Source: Herbaspirillum hiltneri N3 (lineage in GTDB: Bacteria > Pseudomonadota > Gammaproteobacteria > Burkholderiales > Burkholderiaceae_D). Taken from it: a DNA stretch of 64,000 nucleotides. The DNA is taken from NCBI RefSeq assembly GCF_001267925.1, contig NZ_CP011409.1, forward strand, positions 4,526,001-4,590,000, in the 5' to 3' direction. The notes under the pieces are model-generated. The model had not been told where the DNA came from and did no database searches. It was given only the letters and a program-made list of their open reading frames with translations. A program made the translations under genes and the position numbers. Each line of letters opens with the position of its first letter. Within the stretch, counting starts at the first letter, position 1. Positions 9,845 through 20,766 of this stretch are shown one piece after another.

Positions 9845-9932
9845 GCGAATTCAAAAGCAAGCGCCGGAGTGTTGTCGTCGCCTTGCCCTCTTACACTGCG
9901 TCTGCAATCGTGCAACCCAAGAGGATGAGGCA

Positions 9933-10664
9933 ATGCATACCGCAGCAGACCACAATAATTCCATCGCCCGGCGCGCCGCTGCGCTGGACTGGCAGGACAT
10001 CTGCACCGAACTCAACGAACACGGCTGTGCGCATCTGCCCGGCTTGCTGCAAGCGCAGGAATGCGAAGCGCTGATTGCAGACTATGCGCGCGACGACCTC
10101 TATCGCAGCCGCGTGGTGATGGCGCGTCATGGTTTCGGCCGCGGCGAATACAAGTATTACCGTTACCCGCTGCCGGATCTGATCGGCGCGTTGCGTGATG
10201 CCTTCTATCCTCATCTCGCACCGCAAGCCAACCGCTGGAATGAAGCGATGGGCATCGATATCCGCTATCCCGCCGCACACGCAGACTTCATCGCGCGCTG
10301 CCACGCCGCCGGACAATTGCGGCCGACGCCGCTGATCCTCAAATATGGGAGCGGCGACTACAACTGCCTGCACCAGGACTTGTACGGCGAACACGTATTC
10401 CCGATCCAGATGGCGATCCTGCTGTCGGAGCCGGGACGCGATTTCAGCGGCGGCGAATTTGTCATCACGGAACAGCGCCCGCGCATGCAGTCGCGCGCCG
10501 AAGTGGTGCCGCTGCGTCAGGGCGATGCACTGCTGTTCGCGGTCAATGAGCGACCGGTGTCTGGCACGCGCGGCTACTATCGCGTCAAGATGCGCCATGG
10601 GGTAAGCCGCTTGCGTTCGGGCGAGCGCTACACGATGGGCGTGATTTTCCACGACGCGCTGTAG
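9933..10664 (+). CDS. 2-oxoglutarate/Fe(II)-dependent oxygenase
   Basis: This encodes a 243-residue protein of the 2OG-Fe(II) dioxygenase superfamily. The metal triad is visible as HQD in CLHQDLYGEHVFPIQMAILL and a distal His in MRHGVSRL; the 2-oxoglutarate-binding Arg is probably in ERYTMGVIFHDA. The motif SGGEFVITEQRPR resembles prolyl-hydroxylase-type oxygenases that act on protein or small-molecule substrates. I used the ATG at 9933 after GAGGATGAGG; the longer upstream frame overlaps the preceding reductase and is not conserved. The gene follows the aldo/keto reductase by 88 bases and may be co-transcribed. The substrate cannot be inferred. Confidence 0.82.
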   Translation: MHTAADHNNSIARRAAALDWQDICTELNEHGCAHLPGLLQAQECEALIADYARDDLYRSRVVMARHGFGRGEYKYYRYPLPDLIGALRDAFYPHLAPQANRWNEAMGIDIRYPAAHADFIARCHAAGQLRPTPLILKYGSGDYNCLHQDLYGEHVFPIQMAILLSEPGRDFSGGEFVITEQRPRMQSRAEVVPLRQGDALLFAVNERPVSGTRGYYRVKMRHGVSRLRSGERYTMGVIFHDAL

Positions 10665-10668
10665 ACGT

Positions 10669-10701
10669 AAAAAAAGCGCCTCCGTTTTTCAGCGGAGGCG
10701 C
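10669..10701 (-). terminator. Intrinsic terminator of the ior operon
   Basis: A perfect 9-bp stem (10676-10684 with 10693-10701) is followed on the minus strand by seven T residues (A-run at 10669-10675). It ends transcription coming from the molybdenum oxidoreductase genes and probably also blocks the convergent oxygenase transcript. Confidence 0.9.
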
Positions 10702-10730
10702 CGTGTTGCTACGGGTGCTTCACATGCCGC

Positions 10731-12851
10731 TCAAGCCGATTTGATATTGTCCGGCGACAGCGGAATCTTGCGCACGCGTTTTCCCGTTGCTGCGAACAGG
10801 GCGTTCGCCACCGCCGGCCCCACCAGCGCCGTGGCCGGTTCGCCGATGCCGCCCGGCTTCTCGGTGCTCTTGACCAGCGTGACGTCGATGCGCGGCATCT
10901 GCGACATGCGGATCACCGGATAGTCATGGAAGTTGGTCTGCTGCACGCGGCCCTTGTCGAGCGTGATCTCCGAACCCAGCACCGACGACAGGCCGAAGGC
11001 GATGCTCGACTCGATCTGCGCTTCCACCGTGTCGGGATTGATCATGCGGCCGAGGTCGGCGGCTACCCACATCTTGTGCACGGTGATCTCGTTGTCCTTC
11101 ACCGAAATCTCCGCCACCTGCGCCATGTAGGTGTCGTAACCTTCCATCAGGGCGATGCCGTGGCTGCGGCCTTTCGCCAGCGGCTTGCCCCAGCCGGCCT
11201 TGGTCGCCGCGATCTTCAGCACATTGGCAAAACGCGGCTGCTTGTCCAGCAGCGCCAGCCGGTACTGATAGGGGTCCTTCCCTGCGGCGGCGGCCAACTC
11301 GTCGATGAAGCTCTCGTTGGCGAAAGCGTTGAGCGCATGGCTGACCGAACGCCAGTAGCCGACGCGCAGGCCGCTGTCGTGTTCGATGAGTTCCTGCGTC
11401 ATGTTGGGGATGTCATAGCCGACCACCGCCGCTTCCGCCATGAAGGGGTCGAGTGCGCCCTTGGGCAGGCCGAAGGCGCGCTGGGTCACCGACTGCGAAG
11501 TCAACTGGAAGGTCAGCGCCACCGGCTTGCCGGAGGCATCGAGTCCGGCAGCCATGCGATGGAACGCCATCGGCCGGTAGAAGTCATGCGTGGTGTCGTC
11601 CTCGCGGCTCCACAGCAGCTTGACCGGTTTGCCGACCGCTTTGGAAATCTGCGCCGCCTGCACCGCAAAGTCGTATTCCAGACGACGGCCGAAACCGCCG
11701 CCGAGGAAAGTAGTCTTCACCGTGACGTCTTCCGGCTTGAGGCCGACCGCCGCCGCGACATTGCCTTGCGTGCCCTGCTGGAATTGCGCCGGACCGATCA
11801 CCAGGCATTTGCCGTCCTTGTAGTCGGCAGTGAAATTCTGCGGCTCCATCGTTGCATGCGCCAGCAACGGCGACCAGTATTCGGCCTGCATGGTCTTGGC
11901 CGCGCTCTTCATGGCGGCGCCGGCATCGCCGGTTTTCTTGATCGGCGTCGGCGCGTCCTTGGCGTTGCGGATGCCCTCCATCATCGACGCGTTGTCGATG
12001 GCGGCGCCTGCACCTTCGTCCCAGGTGACGGTCACGGCTTCGCGCGCTTTCTTGGCATGCCAGTAACTGTCGGCCACCACCGCTACGCCGTCGCGGATCT
12101 GCACCACGTCGATCACGCCAGGCATTGCCTTGGCCTTGCTCGCGTCAAAACTGACCACCTTGCCGCCGATGACCGGACACTGCTCCAGCGAGGCGTAGAC
12201 CATGCCCGGCAACTTGACGTCGATGCCGAACACGGCCGTGCCGTTGACCTTGCGCGGCGTGTCGAGGCGCTTGGTCGGTTTGCCGATGATCTTGAAGTCC
12301 TTGGGGTCCTTCAAGACCACGTCCTTCGGCACCGGCAGTTTCGATGCGGCGTCGGCCAGTTCGCCGTAGGTCGCCTTGCGTCCGCCCGGACCAGTGACCT
12401 TGCCGTCGCCGGCCTTGAGCGTAGCGGCGTCGATGTTCCATTTTTGCGCTGCCGCCGTGATCAGCATGGTGCGCACCTGGGCGCCGGCCACGCGCAGCTT
12501 TTCCCAGCCGTCGCGCACCGAGGTCGAGCCGCCGGTGAGCTGGCCGCCAAGCAAGGCGTTGGTGTAGACCTCGCCGACCGGCGCGATCTCGACCTTGACC
12601 TTGCGGATGTCGACGCCGAGTTCTTCGGCGATCAGCATCGGCATCGAGGTGTAGACGCCCTGGCCCATTTCGGAGCGTGCGGAAATCAGTGTGATGGTGT
12701 TGTCGTCGGCAATGTGCACCCAGGCGTTGGGCGTATGCAATGTACCGGCCGCCTGCGATTCGCTGACCGCGCCCGGCAGGCTGACGCCGAGCGTGAAGCC
12801 GCCGCCGGCCAGTGCCGTTACCTTGAGGAAATCGCGTCGTGTGGTTGTCAT
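10731..12851 (-). CDS. iorB: Molybdopterin-binding oxidoreductase subunit, IorB-like
   Basis: This encodes a 706-residue large subunit of the xanthine-dehydrogenase superfamily of isoquinoline 1-oxidoreductase type, in which one long chain carries the molybdenum cofactor. The N-terminus is a twin-arginine signal (TTRRDFLKVTALAGGGFTLG), so the folded enzyme is predicted to be exported to the periplasm with its iron-sulfur partner. Motifs include FLGGGFGRRLEYDFAVQAAQ and, near the C-terminus, GGIGEPATALVGPAVANALF with the likely catalytic Glu. It starts 10 bases after the iron-sulfur subunit gene. No cytochrome partner or XdhC-type maturation gene is adjacent. The substrate (an N-heterocycle or an aldehyde) is unknown. 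Confidence 0.88.
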   Translation of the reverse strand: MTTTRRDFLKVTALAGGGFTLGVSLPGAVSESQAAGTLHTPNAWVHIADDNTITLISARSEMGQGVYTSMPMLIAEELGVDIRKVKVEIAPVGEVYTNALLGGQLTGGSTSVRDGWEKLRVAGAQVRTMLITAAAQKWNIDAATLKAGDGKVTGPGGRKATYGELADAASKLPVPKDVVLKDPKDFKIIGKPTKRLDTPRKVNGTAVFGIDVKLPGMVYASLEQCPVIGGKVVSFDASKAKAMPGVIDVVQIRDGVAVVADSYWHAKKAREAVTVTWDEGAGAAIDNASMMEGIRNAKDAPTPIKKTGDAGAAMKSAAKTMQAEYWSPLLAHATMEPQNFTADYKDGKCLVIGPAQFQQGTQGNVAAAVGLKPEDVTVKTTFLGGGFGRRLEYDFAVQAAQISKAVGKPVKLLWSREDDTTHDFYRPMAFHRMAAGLDASGKPVALTFQLTSQSVTQRAFGLPKGALDPFMAEAAVVGYDIPNMTQELIEHDSGLRVGYWRSVSHALNAFANESFIDELAAAAGKDPYQYRLALLDKQPRFANVLKIAATKAGWGKPLAKGRSHGIALMEGYDTYMAQVAEISVKDNEITVHKMWVAADLGRMINPDTVEAQIESSIAFGLSSVLGSEITLDKGRVQQTNFHDYPVIRMSQMPRIDVTLVKSTEKPGGIGEPATALVGPAVANALFAATGKRVRKIPLSPDNIKSA

Positions 12852-12861
12852 GGCGATCTCC

Positions 12862-13326
12862 TCAGGCCTTGCGCATTTCGGCCGCAGCGCTCTTGATGGC
12901 GGCGCGGATGCGATTGTAGGTGCCGCAGCGGCAAATGTTGCCGCTCATGGCGTTCTCGATGTCGGCGTCGCTGGGATTCTTGTTGGTGCGCAGCAGCGCC
13001 GCGGCGCTCATGAGCTGACCCGACTGGCAATAGCCGCATTGCGGCACGTCGTGCGCGATCCAGGCTTTTTGCAGCGGGTGGGAATTGTCCTTGGACAAGG
13101 ATTCGATGGTGGCAACCTTTTTGCCGGCCGCCGCCGAGACCGGGGTCTGGCAGGAGCGGATCGGCGCGCCATCGAGCTGCACGGTACAGGCGCCGCAGAG
13201 CGCCATGCCGCAACCGAACTTGGTGCCGGTCAGACCGATTTCATCACGGATCACCCACAACAACGGCGTATCCGGTTCCGCTTTGACTGTGACTTGCTTG
13301 CCGTTGAGGTTGAAGCTGGTTGTCAT
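12862..13326 (-). CDS. iorA: 2Fe-2S subunit of molybdenum oxidoreductase, IorA-like
   Basis: This encodes a 154-residue small subunit with two 2Fe-2S clusters. The plant-type ferredoxin cluster has [17 protein letters not shown] at about residues 38-54. The second, alpha-helical cluster has [17 protein letters not shown] and [16 protein letters not shown]. It passes electrons from the molybdenum site of the IorB-like subunit to an acceptor. It is the first gene of the pair, with a very strong ribosome binding site (GGAGGAG). It carries no signal of its own, as expected if it is exported piggyback on the twin-arginine signal of its partner. Confidence 0.9.
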   Translation of the reverse strand: MTTSFNLNGKQVTVKAEPDTPLLWVIRDEIGLTGTKFGCGMALCGACTVQLDGAPIRSCQTPVSAAAGKKVATIESLSKDNSHPLQKAWIAHDVPQCGYCQSGQLMSAAALLRTNKNPSDADIENAMSGNICRCGTYNRIRAAIKSAAAEMRKA

Positions 13327-13899
13327 CTTTTAACTCCTCCGACGTCCTGTTGGGTGGAACATCGGGGAAGACGTCAATCCGTCCGGATGTCCGTGCCTGG
13401 CGCAACCGGGAATGCCGGGGAGAATGGAGCGGAGAAGCTATTCACGATCTTGCTGCGAGGCCGTCTCGATTGCGTTTGCAGATCATAGGCTTATCCGGAG
13501 GAATCTGCAGGGAGATTTTCCGTTATTCCTCGCCATATATGGCGTTGGCGGCAAGATGGCCTCTTCGCAGGAAACGGTGATCCTGCCTCTGCTTCCGCTC
13601 GCGGGAGAGTTTTCTGCGGAGAGGTTTTATCGACCGGCAGTCGACGCAGCAGGTTGCCGGGGCTTCCCTCTTCTCGCTCCCTTGTTAAATCATCAACGTC
13701 TTTATTTTTCTCCGAAACACGCATCTGATGCTAAATAAAAATGCTAATCTCGTAACTGCAAATTACGTCCCGACGTACAACAATTCAATCACGTCGCCTC
13801 ATGAAACCGGCCGCAACGGACGGCGTTTCAGTCCAAGACGACCCGGCTCCAGCAAAGGCTGCCGAGTCATCAACACTTACATCACCGTTTGGGGGAAAC
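13327..13899. other. Intergenic region, divergent promoters presumed
   Basis: About 570 bases lie between the iorA start (minus) and the chemoreceptor start (plus). Short open frames are present but show no family character or ribosome binding site. It presumably contains the ior promoter and the chemoreceptor promoter; I could not recognise a convincing sigma-28 type site for the latter. Confidence 0.45.
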
Positions 13900-15528
13900 A
13901 TGAAACTCTCACAATTGAAAATCTCCACACGTCTGGCAATCGGCTTCACGATGGTCTGCGCGCTGCTCATCATCATCACGCTGCTCGGCATCATTCAGAT
14001 GGCCCAGCAGAAACAGCGCATGGATGAGATCACGAAGATCAACAACGTGGAAGCCAGCGAAGCCTCCTCCATGTATCTGTCCATTACCGAACGTGCGCTC
14101 GCTTTGCGCAACATGATCCTGCTTGAAGATAACCAGCAGGAAATCAGCGTCGAAATGAAACGCGTTGATGTACAGGCGCAAAAATATGCCGCCGCCGAGA
14201 AAAAACTGGGAGAGATGCTGAGCAGCGAAGGTTCGGCCAACCCGGAAGAACGCCAGCTGTTTGACGCCATCAGCGCAACCGCCAAGGTCGCCGACGGCTA
14301 TATCAAGCGGGTAACGACGCTGATCCTGGCCGGCAAGCGAGACGAGGCCTATTCGCTGATGCGAAATGAGTTCCGCCCGGTCCAGCGCAAATGGTGGGAA
14401 CAACTCAACAGCTTCATCGTGCTGGAGAACAAACAGAATGAGCAAGCCTCCGACAACGCGGACCTTGCCTACGCCAATGCGCGTTTCATGATGCTGCTGT
14501 TCGGCGGGCTGGCGGTGGTCGCCAGCATCATCGCGGCTTATCTGATCACGCGCAGCGTGCTGAGCCAGCTCGGTGGAGAGCCCGCCTATGCGAATCAGAT
14601 TGCCAATCAGATCGCACACGGCGACCTGACCGTCAATATCGAAACCAGGCCAAGCGATCAGAACAGCCTGCTGTTCTCGATAAAGAGCATGCGCGATGCC
14701 CTGGCGCAAATCGTCGGCCAGGTGCGCGCCGGCACCGATACGATTGCCACCGCCTCCAGCCAGATTGCCAAAGGCAACCTGGATTTGTCGTCGAGGACGG
14801 AGCAGCAGGCAAGTTCTCTGGAGGAAACGGCGTCATCGATGGAAGAGCTGGCGTCGACGGTGAAACAGAACTCCGGCAGCGCCCTCCAGGCGCACGAGCT
14901 TGCGCTGTCGGCATCCGATGTGGCAACCAAGGCCGGCGAAGTCGTTCAGCAAGTCATCAATACGATGGGGATGATCAACAATTCATCGCACAAGATCGTG
15001 GAGATCATTTCGGTTATTGACGGCATTGCGTTCCAAACCAATATTCTCGCCCTGAATGCTGCAGTGGAAGCGGCGCGCGCCGGAGAAGAAGGCCGCGGTT
15101 TCGCGGTCGTGGCATCGGAAGTGCGCAACCTGGCGCAACGCAGCGCGACCGCCGCAAAAGAGATCAAGGTGCTGATCACCGATTCCGTGAACCAGGTCGA
15201 TATCGGACGTTCTCTGGTCGAGCAGGCGGGCACGACGATGAGCGAGGTGGTCGGCAGCGTCAGTAAGGTCAACGGAATGGTGGCGGAAATTTCACAGTCC
15301 AGCCGTCAGCAAAGCGAGGGCATCGAACAGATCAACGACGCCGTCGCGCAGATGGACAACGTCACCCAGCAAAATGCCGCGCTGGTCGAGCAAGCCGCCG
15401 CCGCCGCGCAGTCCCTGCAGGAACAGGCGACCAAATTGTCGGCGCTGGTCGGCATCTTCAAACTGGGAACCTTGCCGATCCTGCAGAACAGCATCGATAT
15501 CACACCGTCCCGGCTGGAGCTTGCCTGA
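13900..15528 (+). CDS. Methyl-accepting chemotaxis protein (four-helix-bundle sensor)
   Basis: This encodes a 542-residue transmembrane chemoreceptor. The first membrane helix is at about residues 11-31, followed by a roughly 160-residue periplasmic four-helix-bundle ligand domain and a second membrane helix at about 195-219. A HAMP linker (containing [10 protein letters not shown]) and the cytoplasmic signalling domain follow. The signalling tip is at about 382-400 ([19 protein letters not shown]). I chose the ATG at 13900, preceded by GGGGGA; an in-frame upstream ATG at 13801 would add 33 non-conserved residues ahead of the membrane anchor. No CheR-binding pentapeptide is seen at the C-terminus. 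No other chemotaxis gene is adjacent. Confidence 0.9.
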   Translation: MKLSQLKISTRLAIGFTMVCALLIIITLLGIIQMAQQKQRMDEITKINNVEASEASSMYLSITERALALRNMILLEDNQQEISVEMKRVDVQAQKYAAAEKKLGEMLSSEGSANPEERQLFDAISATAKVADGYIKRVTTLILAGKRDEAYSLMRNEFRPVQRKWWEQLNSFIVLENKQNEQASDNADLAYANARFMMLLFGGLAVVASIIAAYLITRSVLSQLGGEPAYANQIANQIAHGDLTVNIETRPSDQNSLLFSIKSMRDALAQIVGQVRAGTDTIATASSQIAKGNLDLSSRTEQQASSLEETASSMEELASTVKQNSGSALQAHELALSASDVATKAGEVVQQVINTMGMINNSSHKIVEIISVIDGIAFQTNILALNAAVEAARAGEEGRGFAVVASEVRNLAQRSATAAKEIKVLITDSVNQVDIGRSLVEQAGTTMSEVVGSVSKVNGMVAEISQSSRQQSEGIEQINDAVAQMDNVTQQNAALVEQAAAAAQSLQEQATKLSALVGIFKLGTLPILQNSIDITPSRLELA

Positions 15529-15555
15529 GCGGTGGGTTGCGCGACAACAGTGCCG

Positions 15556-16320
15556 TCAGCTGAACCTGGTGAAGTCCGGCTTGCGCTTTTCAAAGAAGGC
15601 GGTAAAGGCTTCCTTGGCTTCCGGCGCCGTCAGCATTTTTGCGAAGTGTTCGATCTCCGCCGCCATCTGCGCTTCGGTGGCGGCGACGCGATTCTTCTTC
15701 ATCAATTGCTTGGTGACGCGTACCGAGCTGGCGGGCAGCGCGGCCAGTTTGGCGGCCTGCTTTTGTGCGAACGGCAGCAATTCTTCCGCCGTCAGCACAC
15801 GATTGACGATGCCCATGTCGCGCGCTTCGGCGACGTCGAAGGCTTCGCCCAGCAGCAGCTTTTCGGCCGCACGCTGGTAGCCGGCGATATGCGGCAGCAA
15901 TAGCGACGAGGCCGCTTCCGGGCATAAACCCAGTTGCGTGAATGGCATCGAGAATTTGGCATTGTCGGCCGCGTAGACCAGGTCGCAATGCAGCAGCAAG
16001 GTGGTGCCGATGCCGACCGCTGCGCCCGACACGGCAGCGACGATGGGCTTGCCGGCGTGGCTGATCTCCCACAGGAACCGGAACACCGGCGCGTCCTTGC
16101 TGTTGGGTGGATTCTTGAGGAAGTCTTCAAGGTCGTTGCCGGCAGTAAAGATTTGCGGCTTGCCCGTGAACAGGATGGCGCGCACCGCGCTGTCGGCTTC
16201 GGCGTCCTTGAGGGCGTCGGCCAGCTGCTGGTACATGGCGGCGGTGATGGCGTTCTTCTTTTCTTCGCGGTTGAAGGCGATAGTCAGGACGCCGCCGCTT
16301 TTTGTGAGTTCGATTTCCAT
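15556..16320 (-). CDS. Enoyl-CoA hydratase/isomerase family protein
   Basis: This encodes a 254-residue crotonase-fold enzyme. The oxyanion-hole stretches are FTAGNDLEDFLKNPP at about residues 56-70 and VSGAAVGIGTTLLLHCDLVY at about 99-118. The canonical Gly-rich oxyanion loop is present, while the two catalytic glutamates of classical hydratases are not clearly both present, so an isomerase or another crotonase activity is possible. It is the last gene of the minus-strand beta-oxidation set. It is separated from the upstream thiolase gene by a long palindrome and by a terminator that ends immediately before its own ribosome binding site (CGGAGA). Confidence 0.88.
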   Translation of the reverse strand: MEIELTKSGGVLTIAFNREEKKNAITAAMYQQLADALKDAEADSAVRAILFTGKPQIFTAGNDLEDFLKNPPNSKDAPVFRFLWEISHAGKPIVAAVSGAAVGIGTTLLLHCDLVYAADNAKFSMPFTQLGLCPEAASSLLLPHIAGYQRAAEKLLLGEAFDVAEARDMGIVNRVLTAEELLPFAQKQAAKLAALPASSVRVTKQLMKKNRVAATEAQMAAEIEHFAKMLTAPEAKEAFTAFFEKRKPDFTRFS

Positions 16321-16331
16321 ATGTCTCCGAT

Positions 16332-16366
16332 AAAAAAAGCCGCATCACCTGAGCGACGTGCGGCTT
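16332..16366 (-). terminator. Intrinsic terminator directly upstream of the enoyl-CoA hydratase gene
   Basis: An 8-bp stem (16337-16344 with 16359-16366) is followed on the minus strand by a seven-T run (A-run 16332-16338). The T-run ends about 11 bases before the hydratase start codon, so the hairpin lies within that gene's leader. T residues also follow on the plus side (16368-16374), so it could act in both directions. Confidence 0.85.
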
Positions 16367-16392
16367 GTTTTTTTAATGGTAGAGCCGCACTC

Positions 16393-16536
16393 AAAACCTG
16401 TTCATGATCCGTAGCGAGAGGCCGTCAGCCGGTGGCGGCCGGAGCGCACGAACCGGAATGTACTTTAGTACATGAGGATTCGGAGCACCACCCGACGCCG
16501 GATCACGGCCTCGAAGTAGGATCATGAGCAGATTTT
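16393..16536. repeat. Long imperfect inverted repeat (REP-like intergenic palindrome)
   Basis: The segment folds back on itself over about 140 bases. The outer arms 16395-16410 and 16519-16534 match at 14 of 16 positions as inverted copies. A middle pair follows (GAGGCCGT-type words near 16417-16424 and 16505-16512). The centre is the short palindrome ATGTACT/AGTACAT at 16458-16464 and 16467-16473. It fills nearly the whole gap after the thiolase stop codon. It has no coding capacity and looks like a dispersed intergenic element; no second copy is seen in this window. Confidence 0.75.
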
Positions 16537-17732
16537 TACATGCGTTCGAAGATGCCAGCTGCGCCCATGCCGGTGCCGACGCACATCGTCACCATGCCGT
16601 ACTTCAGGTTCTTGCGGCGCAGTGCGTGGATGGTGGTCGCAGCACGGATCGCGCCGGTTGCGCCGAGCGGGTGGCCGAGTGCAATCGCGCCGCCCATCGG
16701 GTTGACCTTGGCGGGATCGAGACCGAGGTCCTGGATCACCGCCAGCGCTTGCGCAGCGAAGGCTTCGTTGAGCTCGATCCAGTCCAGCTGATCCTGGGTG
16801 ATGCCGGCCGCGCGCAGGGCGACGGGGATGGCTTCCTTCGGACCGATGCCCATGATTTCCGGCGGCACGCCGCGCACGGCGAACGAGGCGAAGCGCGCAA
16901 GCGGAGTCAGGTTGAATTGCTTGAGGATCTTTTCGCTGACCAGAATCAGGGCGCCGGCGCCGTCCGATGTCTGCGAGCTGTTGCCGGCCGTGACGCTGCC
17001 CTTGGCGGCAAACACCGGCTTGAGCTTGGTCAGTGCTTCGATGGTGCTGTCGGCACGCGCGCCTTCGTCTTTGTTGACGGTGCGGGTCTTGATGTCGATC
17101 TGGCCGGTCGCCAGGTTGGGGAAGCGCTCGATGATATCGACGGAGGTGGTCTCATCGTTGAACTCGCCAGCCAGTTGCGCGGCGATGGCTTTCTGGTGCG
17201 AGGCCAGCGCGAAAGCATCCTGCGCTTCGCGCGAGACCTTCCATTGCTTGGCGACGTTTTCTGCGGTCAGACCCATGCCGTAGGCCATGCCGATGTTCTC
17301 GTCCTTGAACGCGCCCATGTTGACCGATGGGTGGAAACCCATCATCGGCACCATGGACATCGACTCGGCGCCGCCGGCGATCATGACGTCGGCCTGGCCG
17401 ACGCGGATGCGGTCGGCCGCCATCGCAATCGCGGTCACGCCGGATGCGCAGTAGCGGTTGATGGTGACGCCGCCGATGGTGTTCGGCAGGCCAGCCAGCA
17501 GCACGGCGTTGCGCGCCATGTTGAGGCCTTGCGCACCTTCAGGGAAAGAGCAGCCGATGATGGCGTCTTCGATCAGTTTCGGGTCGAGGCCCGGGACTTG
17601 CGCGATCGCGGATTGAATCGCGCGCACCAGCAGGTCGTCCGGACGCACGTTCTTGAACATGCCGCGCGGCGCTTTGCCGATCGGGGTGCGCGTCGCTGCA
17701 ACGATGTAGGCGTCTTGAAGTTGTTTGGTCAT
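16536..17732 (-). CDS. fadA: Acetyl-CoA C-acyltransferase (beta-oxidation thiolase)
   Basis: This encodes a 398-residue thiolase that cleaves 3-ketoacyl-CoA with coenzyme A. The nucleophilic Cys is in INRYCASGVTAIAMAADRI at about residue 90; the catalytic His is in GGAIALGHPLGATGAIRAAT; the C-terminal Cys is in MVTMCVGTGMGAAGIFERM. Length and motifs fit the degradative thiolase of fatty-acid oxidation. It follows the FadN-like multienzyme gene on the same strand, with the DUF559 cassette between them, so the two were probably once directly adjacent in an operon. Confidence 0.92.
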   Translation of the reverse strand: MTKQLQDAYIVAATRTPIGKAPRGMFKNVRPDDLLVRAIQSAIAQVPGLDPKLIEDAIIGCSFPEGAQGLNMARNAVLLAGLPNTIGGVTINRYCASGVTAIAMAADRIRVGQADVMIAGGAESMSMVPMMGFHPSVNMGAFKDENIGMAYGMGLTAENVAKQWKVSREAQDAFALASHQKAIAAQLAGEFNDETTSVDIIERFPNLATGQIDIKTRTVNKDEGARADSTIEALTKLKPVFAAKGSVTAGNSSQTSDGAGALILVSEKILKQFNLTPLARFASFAVRGVPPEIMGIGPKEAIPVALRAAGITQDQLDWIELNEAFAAQALAVIQDLGLDPAKVNPMGGAIALGHPLGATGAIRAATTIHALRRKNLKYGMVTMCVGTGMGAAGIFERM

Positions 17733-17748
17733 GTCAAATTCTCCTTGT

Positions 17749-17790
17749 ACTCCCTCCCCTTCAAGGGGAGGGCTGGGGTGGGGATGGGTT
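17749..17790. repeat. Left 42-bp inverted repeat of the DUF559 cassette
   Basis: This 42-bp stretch is the inverted copy of 18131-18172, with 40 of 42 positions identical. It contains an internal palindrome (CTCCCCTTCAAGGGGAG). It supplies the last codons and the TGA stop of the DUF559 gene. Confidence 0.92.
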
Positions 17791-18126
17791 CAGGGCATTC
17801 CAGATCGCCTGAACAACCGCATCCGTCTCATTCAATACTTCGTTATTCCAAAATCGCAGAACGGTGAAGCCCGCCAGGTTCAATTTCTCGGTCCGCTTTT
17901 CGTCATGGTGATTCCCGACATGCTGCGAACCGTCTACTTCAATTACCAGGCGCTGCTCCAGACAAACAAAATCCAGCACGTAATTTTCAAAAGGGTGTTG
18001 GCGGCGGAACTTGACTTCAAGTTGCTCTCCACGCAGTCGATGCCAGAGTCTGCGTTCTGCATCGGTCATCGTCTTTCTCAACTCCTTTGCTGCGAGTTGT
18101 GTAAAAGCCTTGGTTTGACCTTGCAT
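17761..18126 (-). CDS. DUF559 domain protein (endonuclease-like fold)
   Basis: This encodes a 121-residue protein of the DUF559 family, related to the restriction-endonuclease-like fold of very-short-patch repair enzymes. Core motifs are RRLWHRLRGEQLEVKFRRQ, the acidic/hydrophobic strand ENYVLDFVCLEQRLVIEVDG with candidate Asp and Glu metal ligands, and FTVLRFWNNEVL. The biochemical function is not known. The gene is exactly framed by two inverted 42-bp repeats: its start codon lies 5 bases inside the right copy, and its final residues (PSPPQPSP) and stop codon are encoded by the left copy. It interrupts a beta-oxidation gene set, which suggests arrival as a small mobile or passively spread cassette. 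Confidence 0.88.
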   Translation of the reverse strand: MQGQTKAFTQLAAKELRKTMTDAERRLWHRLRGEQLEVKFRRQHPFENYVLDFVCLEQRLVIEVDGSQHVGNHHDEKRTEKLNLAGFTVLRFWNNEVLNETDAVVQAIWNALNPSPPQPSP

Positions 18127-18130
18127 TGGT

Positions 18131-18172
18131 AACCCATCCCCACCCCGCCCCTCCCCTTGAAGGGGAGGGAGT
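18131..18172. repeat. Right 42-bp inverted repeat of the DUF559 cassette
   Basis: This is the inverted partner of 17749-17790 (40 of 42 positions identical), with the same internal palindrome. It lies between the stop codon of the FadN-like gene (18178) and the DUF559 start (18126), and its purine-rich strand is the only possible ribosome-binding region for that gene. Confidence 0.92.
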
Positions 18173-18177
18173 GTTCA

Positions 18178-20565
<2,388 letters not shown>

Positions 20566-20766
20566 GCGTGTCTCCTTGTAGTGATGCAGAAATGAGGTCT
20601 GACTAGTCAGGAAGCAGTTCGCAAAACCCGGCAAAAAAACCGACTGGCTTGCGACACTCTACGCCTTCCTGCCATTTTTTACAGCATGCTGTGCTGTGAT
20701 GACACTGGCGTGACGGCGAGGTTCGGGAAATTTTCCCGACCGCCACGCCTGCCGGTCGACGACGAC

